The translations under genes were made by a program, and so were the position numbers. The notes below the pieces were generated by a model. The model searched no databases, was not told where the DNA came from, and saw only the letters and a list, made by a program, of their open reading frames with translations. A stretch of DNA of 25,460 nt from the NCBI GenBank assembly GCA_041164425.1, contig JBEAPO010000146.1:1-25460 (forward strand). The letters are read 5' to 3'. This DNA is from F1-20-MAGs119 sp041164425. Its GTDB lineage: Bacteria > Actinomycetota > Acidimicrobiia > Acidimicrobiales > Ilumatobacteraceae. Shown piece after piece: positions 21,317 through 25,460 of this stretch (position 1 is its first letter; each line of letters starts with the position of its first letter).

Positions 21317-21796
21317 ATGGCCCGCCACCAGCTCACCCAGGTTGCATACGACCGCCTGAAGGCCGAATTCGACGACCTCACCACGCGTGGTCGCATCCAG
21401 GTCGCCGAGAAAATCGAACGGGCGCGCGAGATGGGCGACCTCTCGGAGAACGGCGACTACCACGCCGCAAAGGACGAACAAGGCCACATGGAAGCCCGCA
21501 TCCGCACCCTCGAAGCGATCCTCGAAGATCACGAGATCGTTGCTTCGGGTGTCGCAGGCCAGGTGTCGATCGGCTGCACGGTCACCATCGTCTACGACGG
21601 CGACGATGACGACACGGCCGAGCGCTACTTCATCGGCCACATCGAAGAGCGCCGCGAAGGAGTCGAAATCATGAGCCCGAAGGCACCGCTCGGTGCGGCA
21701 TTACTGGAACGTCGTGTTGAAGAATGGGTCGAGTACGAGGCCCCCAACGGCAGCAAGTTGCGCGTGCGCATCCTCGCTGTCGAACACCACGACTGA
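21317..21796 (+). CDS. greA: Transcription elongation factor GreA
   Basis: A 159-residue cleavage factor that enters the secondary channel of RNA polymerase and rescues backtracked complexes. Residues 1-75 or so form the coiled-coil finger. Its tip, GDLSENGDYHAAKDEQ, carries Asp41 and Glu44, at the same positions as the catalytic acidic residues of E. coli GreA. The C-terminal globular domain contains QVSIGCTVTI and SPKAPLGAALLERRVEEWVEYEAPNG. Length and motifs are canonical. It is divergent from leuB, and an alpha/beta hydrolase gene starts 3 bp after its stop. Confidence 0.95.
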   Translation: MARHQLTQVAYDRLKAEFDDLTTRGRIQVAEKIERAREMGDLSENGDYHAAKDEQGHMEARIRTLEAILEDHEIVASGVAGQVSIGCTVTIVYDGDDDDTAERYFIGHIEERREGVEIMSPKAPLGAALLERRVEEWVEYEAPNGSKLRVRILAVEHHD

Positions 21797-21799
21797 CCA

Positions 21800-22657
21800 G
21801 TGACCACCACCGAACCCCGCACCCCTCTTCTTCCTCCCGGCCGCGAGGTACATCTGCCCGGCCGGGGCACGCTGTTCTTTCGCGAAGCTGCGGGCCCACC
21901 GAACGCGCCGACTCTGATGTTGCTCCACGGCTGGACCGCCACGGCCGACCTGAACTTCTTCACCTGCTATCAGGCCCTTGGCGAGCACTTCCGCGTCATT
22001 GCGCCCGACCAGCGTGGCCACGGTCGCGGCATCAGGTCGAACAAGCCCTTTACTCTCGCCGCGTGTGCCGACGACGCGGCCGCACTCGCCGACCATCTCG
22101 GCATCACCACCTTCATCCCCGTCGGCTACTCGATGGGCGGAACCGTCGCGCAGTTGTTGTGGAAGCGCCACGAGGCGCGTGTGCGGGCACTCGTCCTTGC
22201 CGCGACATCCGGGTACTTCGCGTCCACTCGCCAAGAGCGGATCTCGTTCCTCGGCCTGCACGGACTCGGCGCACTCGCCCGCATCACCCCGGCCAGCGCA
22301 CGCGAGCGCATCACCGAACGCGTCTACCTGCAACGCAAGGTCAGCAACTGGGAACCCTGGGCAGCCGCGCAACTACAACAACACGACTGGCGCACGATTC
22401 TCGAGGCCGGCGGGGCACTCGGCTCGTTCAATTCTCGCGACTGGATCCGCACCGTCGAAGTGCCGTCGAGTGTCGTCATCACGATGCGCGACCGCGTGGT
22501 TCCCGTGAAGCGCCAGATGCGGCTCTTCGAAGCACTGCCCCGCGCCGAGGCCTTCCGCGTCGACGCCGATCACGACGCCGTCTACGCAGCAGCCGACCAG
22601 TTCGTGCCGACCCTGTTGCGGGCGTGCAAGTCGGCCATCGAACGGGCAAGGGCCTGA
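21800..22657 (+). CDS. Alpha/beta-fold hydrolase
   Basis: A 285-residue alpha/beta hydrolase, probably cytoplasmic. Visible elements are the oxyanion-hole motif LLHGW (residues 41-45), the DQRGHGRG loop after strand 4, and the nucleophile elbow GYSMGG with Ser111. An Asp in TMRDRVVPVKRQ (RDRVV context) and a His in DADHDAV near the C-terminus probably complete the triad. Substrate class cannot be told; esterases and lipid-active hydrolases share this pattern. GTG 21800 is 3 bp after greA, and the UbiB-like gene begins 1 bp after its stop, so the three probably form one operon. No Shine-Dalgarno sequence is evident, suggesting coupled translation. Confidence 0.85.
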   Translation: MTTTEPRTPLLPPGREVHLPGRGTLFFREAAGPPNAPTLMLLHGWTATADLNFFTCYQALGEHFRVIAPDQRGHGRGIRSNKPFTLAACADDAAALADHLGITTFIPVGYSMGGTVAQLLWKRHEARVRALVLAATSGYFASTRQERISFLGLHGLGALARITPASARERITERVYLQRKVSNWEPWAAAQLQQHDWRTILEAGGALGSFNSRDWIRTVEVPSSVVITMRDRVVPVKRQMRLFEALPRAEAFRVDADHDAVYAAADQFVPTLLRACKSAIERARA

Positions 22658-22658
22658 C

Positions 22659-24065
22659 GTGGCATCACGCGACACCCACTCTCCCCTGTCGTCCCGGGGC
22701 CGATTCGGCCGCAACACAGAAATCGCAAAACTGGGCGTGAAGGTGGGCACGAATTACGCCACCACTGCTGCGCGCAAACTCTTCGCGTCGGCGGAACGCA
22801 AGGAAGCCCTCGACCAATCACGCGAGCTGAAGAACGCCGCCGAAATTGCCGAACGTCTCGGCAACATGAAGGGCGCCCTCATGAAGCTTGGCCAGATGGC
22901 CAGCTACCTCGACAACGGCCTTCCCGAACCCCTGCGACTCGCACTTGCCGAACTGCAGAACAACGCACCGCCGATGAGCGGCGATCTCGCCCGGCGAGTC
23001 GTCGAAGAGGAATTCGGCGCACCCGTCGCACAACTCTTCGTCGAGTGGGACGACGAACCGATCGCCTCCGCGTCGATCGGCCAGGTGCACCGCGCCATCA
23101 TCGTCGAGCCCGCGACCGGCGAACACCGCGCCGTCGCCGTCAAGGTGCAGTACCCGGGAGTTGCCGAAGCGATTGCCGCCGACCTGAAGAACGCCGACCT
23201 GCTCGGTGCCGTTCTCGCTTTCGGCTTCAAGGCATTCGAGCCCGAAGAAATGGTAGCTGAGATCAAGGAACGTCTGGCCGAGGAACTCGACTACACGCGC
23301 GAGGCGAAGAACCAACGAGAGTTCGCCGACTTCTACACCGACCATCCCTTCGTGAACGTCCCCCGCGTTCACACGCATCTGTCGTCATCACGGGTCATCA
23401 CGTCCGACCTCGTCACGGGCAGCACGTGGAACGAACTGATGCAGCAGCCACAAGACGTTCGCGACCGCGCCGCCGAAGCCATCTTCCGCTACGTGTTTCG
23501 ATCGCTCTACCGCTTCCGCGCCTTCAATGGTGACCCGCACCCGGGCAATTACATTTTCCACGTCGAAGACCCCGAGAACGTTCGCATCACTTTCCTCGAC
23601 TACGGCCTCGTCAAGCACTTCACCGAAGACGAGATGACAGTGTTCAAGAACATGATCTCCGCCGCCGCGATCAACCACGACGACGTGGCGTTCCGCCAGA
23701 TCATCGAAGATGCAGGCCTGCTGAAGCCCGATGCGCCAGTCACCACCGACCAGATCGGTGACTACTTCTCGCACTTCTATGCGCCGGTGCGCGAATCACA
23801 CGTCATGCACTGGACCCCCGAATACTCCTCGTCGATCGTGCGCCACACCTTCGATCGCACAAGCCCCATCGCCAACTACGCATCGGTTCCGCGCGCCTTC
23901 GTCTTCATCCAGCGCATCAACCTCGGCCTCTACGCACTCCTCGGCGAACTTCGCGCCAACGGTAACTACCGTCGCATTGCCGAGGAACTGTGGCCCATGG
24001 TCAACGCCTCGCCGTCGACGCCCCTCGGCGAGGCCGAAGCCGCCTGGCTCGCCACCCACCGCTGA
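22659..24065 (+). CDS. ABC1/UbiB-family atypical kinase (AarF/ADCK)
   Basis: A 468-residue protein of the UbiB/ADCK kinase-like family, which supports quinone or other lipid metabolism. The exact reaction in actinobacteria is unknown. The family-specific KxGQ motif is KLGQ at residues 76-79, the A-rich loop is ASASIGQVH at 136-144, and the VAVKVQYPG Lys is 162. The catalytic segment FNGDPHPGNYIF and the metal-binding LDYG (usually LDFG) follow. No C-terminal membrane helix is obvious. Start GTG 22659 has AAGGG 6 nt upstream and lies 1 bp after the hydrolase stop. It converges on the acyl-CoA dehydrogenase gene with an 11-bp gap and no visible terminator. Confidence 0.9.
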   Translation: MASRDTHSPLSSRGRFGRNTEIAKLGVKVGTNYATTAARKLFASAERKEALDQSRELKNAAEIAERLGNMKGALMKLGQMASYLDNGLPEPLRLALAELQNNAPPMSGDLARRVVEEEFGAPVAQLFVEWDDEPIASASIGQVHRAIIVEPATGEHRAVAVKVQYPGVAEAIAADLKNADLLGAVLAFGFKAFEPEEMVAEIKERLAEELDYTREAKNQREFADFYTDHPFVNVPRVHTHLSSSRVITSDLVTGSTWNELMQQPQDVRDRAAEAIFRYVFRSLYRFRAFNGDPHPGNYIFHVEDPENVRITFLDYGLVKHFTEDEMTVFKNMISAAAINHDDVAFRQIIEDAGLLKPDAPVTTDQIGDYFSHFYAPVRESHVMHWTPEYSSSIVRHTFDRTSPIANYASVPRAFVFIQRINLGLYALLGELRANGNYRRIAEELWPMVNASPSTPLGEAEAAWLATHR

Positions 24066-24076
24066 AAGCAACCGGT

Positions 24077-25270
24077 TCAGCTACGCGGGACGTCTTTCCA
24101 CGGTCGCCCCACCCAAGGATCGGGTTCGCGCGGCAGGCCCAGCACCCGTTCCCCGATGATGTTGCGCTGAATCTCGCTGGTGCCGCCCTCGATCGAATTG
24201 GCGCGCGTGCGCAGGAACTCCCGCACGTACTTCGCCATCTCGACACCAGTTTCGTCGTCACCGAATGCAGCAGCATTCGCGCCCAGCACGTCGAGCGCAA
24301 GGCATTGCAATTCCTGGTTCAACTTCGCTTTCATCACCTTGGTGATCGAACCTGCGGCACCTTTCACGCGACCCACGGTCAAACCGAGAACGTGCGCATC
24401 GATCCACGCGTCGACGAGACCCGCGCGTTCGACTTCGCCGAGTCCACGTTCGCGACCCAGCACGACGACTTCATCGATCGTCTTGCCACCGAGGATGCTG
24501 CGTTTCCGCGGACCGCCGCTTTTCTGCCCCGACAGCGTGATGCGCTCCGCCGAGAGCGACGCATTCGATGCCGCCCAACCCTCGTTGACCGGGCTGATTC
24601 GCCACAGGTCGGGAATGCGAACGTCAGAGAGGAAAACCTCGTTGAATTCGTGTTCGCCGGTCATTTGGATGAGCGGCCGCAGTTCGACACGCGCCGTGCG
24701 CAGATCGACGGCGAAGTACGTGATGCCTTTGTTCTTCGGCGCGTCCGGGTCGGTGCGCGCCAGCAACATGCCGATGTCGGCCTCGTGGCCGAGCGTCGTC
24801 CACACTTTTTGGCCCGACACGACCCACTCGCCACCGTCGCGCACGGCACGGCACGCCAGCGATGCGAGGTCGCTGCCCGCACCCGGCTCACTGAACAACT
24901 GTGCCCACATCTCTTCGCCCGTCACGATCTTCGGCAGGAAACGACGTTTCGTCTCCTCCGAGGCAAACTGGCGAATTGCCGGCGCGGCGAGAACAAACCC
25001 TGTCCCTCGCGGAATCCGCGGCACCGCCAACGCATCGAGGCGTGCAATCACCTGCGCTGCATCGGCTTCGGGAAGCCCCCGCCCGCCGTGCTCGACGGGC
25101 CAGTGCGGCGCGATCCAGCCGCGACGGCCGAGTTCACGCACGATGTTCTGCGAACCGATGCCGATCTGAAGCAGACGCAACGCTTCCCAGTCGCGGCGAA
25201 CCGCCACCTCGAACCATTCCGCGGGCAGAACCTCGCGCAGATCCACGTCGAGATCGTCGAGAACGCCCAC
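24077..25270 (-). CDS. Acyl-CoA dehydrogenase
   Basis: A 397-residue FAD-dependent acyl-CoA dehydrogenase, introducing the alpha-beta double bond in fatty-acyl or other acyl-CoAs. Motifs: WIAPHWPVEHGGRGLPEADAA in the N-terminal helical domain, then the flavin-contact segment QLFSEPGAGSDLASL. WVVSGQKVWTT follows, with GITYFAVDL in the middle beta domain. The C-terminal helical domain has ANSIEGGTSEIQRNIIGERVLGLP. The Glu of IEGGT aligns with the catalytic Glu of medium-chain dehydrogenases. The substrate cannot be inferred; the family includes steroid side-chain enzymes in actinobacteria. GTG 25270 is chosen because TAGGAG lies just upstream. The open frame to 25408 runs through the upstream gene and is not coding. 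Confidence 0.9.
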   Translation of the reverse strand: MGVLDDLDVDLREVLPAEWFEVAVRRDWEALRLLQIGIGSQNIVRELGRRGWIAPHWPVEHGGRGLPEADAAQVIARLDALAVPRIPRGTGFVLAAPAIRQFASEETKRRFLPKIVTGEEMWAQLFSEPGAGSDLASLACRAVRDGGEWVVSGQKVWTTLGHEADIGMLLARTDPDAPKNKGITYFAVDLRTARVELRPLIQMTGEHEFNEVFLSDVRIPDLWRISPVNEGWAASNASLSAERITLSGQKSGGPRKRSILGGKTIDEVVVLGRERGLGEVERAGLVDAWIDAHVLGLTVGRVKGAAGSITKVMKAKLNQELQCLALDVLGANAAAFGDDETGVEMAKYVREFLRTRANSIEGGTSEIQRNIIGERVLGLPREPDPWVGRPWKDVPRS

Positions 25271-25275
25271 GTCAA

Positions 25276-25281
25276 CTCCTA
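25276..25281 (-). promoter_or_regulatory. Ribosome-binding site of the acyl-CoA dehydrogenase gene, fused with the upstream stop
   Basis: TAGGAG on the minus strand. TAG is the stop codon of the upstream gene, and AGGAG is the Shine-Dalgarno sequence, 5 nt before GTG 25270. This implies coupled translation. Confidence 0.65.
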
Positions 25282-25460
25282 ACGCGGGCCGTAGAGAGGA
25301 CGCATCTGGTGGTAGTGCCACGGCACCGACACCAGACGGCCGGTTCCCGACAGCGTGACGTAGGCCGTCGGATTGCCATCGAACGAAAAGAGAACGTGCG
25401 TCGTCCACGCGTCATCAAAGCCCATGTAATGAATTTCGTTGCCTTCGGGGCTGAAGGTGA
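25279..25460 (-). CDS. 3' end of an unrecognised gene
   Basis: The minus strand is open from the right edge to TAG 25281-25279, about 60 codons. The tail includes FSPEGNEIHYMGFDDAW, VLFSFDGNPTAYVTL and WHYHQMRPLYGPR at the end. The rich Trp/Tyr/His content and good codon use indicate a real protein C-terminus. I do not recognise the family. It lies 8 bp upstream of the acyl-CoA dehydrogenase gene on the same strand with a shared stop/Shine-Dalgarno sequence, so the two probably act together in acyl-CoA or lipid catabolism; that link is inference. Confidence 0.65.
   Translation of the reverse strand, partial: TFSPEGNEIHYMGFDDAWTTHVLFSFDGNPTAYVTLSGTGRLVSVPWHYHQMRPLYGPR

Overview
This is a high-GC bacterial chromosome segment of ordinary housekeeping and metabolic genes, very densely packed on both strands. 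The gene set points to Actinomycetota: a mycothiol S-conjugate amidase (Mca), an actinobacterial-type DapD, an LpdA-like flavoprotein with a single active-site Cys, a fused biotin carboxylase/BCCP subunit, and an LCP cell-wall ligase. GTG and TTG starts are common. Many starts lie 5-9 nt after a TANNNT-type hexamer, which is the leaderless-mRNA layout typical of this phylum. I lean towards Acidimicrobiia or a related freshwater/marine actinobacterium, but that placement is inference. I see no tRNA, rRNA, CRISPR array, IS element or phage gene.

Layout. (1) 1-1538: partial mca and a divergent PEBP-family lipoprotein. (2) 1594-5479: a PAS-PAS-GGDEF-EAL c-di-GMP protein converging on an LCP gene, which follows the biotin ligase birA. 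(3) 5499-9910: the acyl-CoA carboxylase biotin subunit, divergent from birA and the likely substrate of its product, then on the minus strand an exported M15 peptidase followed by the LpdA-like gene. (4) 9957-12988: lysS, dapD and a YdjA-like nitroreductase. (5) 12995-16807: a methylmalonyl-CoA-mutase-type large subunit, a RidA-family gene, a class II aldolase/adducin gene and an EamA transporter. (6) 16875-21272, minus strand: a branched-chain amino-acid block, leuB, ilvE, cimA and then a conserved gene of unknown function. (7) 21317-24065: greA, an alpha/beta hydrolase and an ABC1/UbiB kinase. (8) 24077-25460: an acyl-CoA dehydrogenase and the 3' end of another gene.

Two non-coding systems stand out. 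First, the ilvE-cimA gap holds what looks like a transcription attenuator. A promoter sits directly on a 23-24 codon leader ORF ending Val-Ile-Ile-Ile-Ile-Pro, followed by a small hairpin and a GC-rich terminator with a T tract just before cimA, an isoleucine-pathway gene. Second, three copies of a 47-bp palindromic repeat (14609-14655, 15934-15980, 16815-16861) lie 4-7 nt after the stop codons of the RidA, aldolase and EamA genes. They have near-invariant ends, and two stem pairs show compensatory changes. One copy supplies the start codon of the EamA gene.

Initiation appears split. Promoter-proximal genes mostly look leaderless, while several downstream genes (dapD, ilvE, ubiB-like, acyl-CoA dehydrogenase) carry Shine-Dalgarno sequences.
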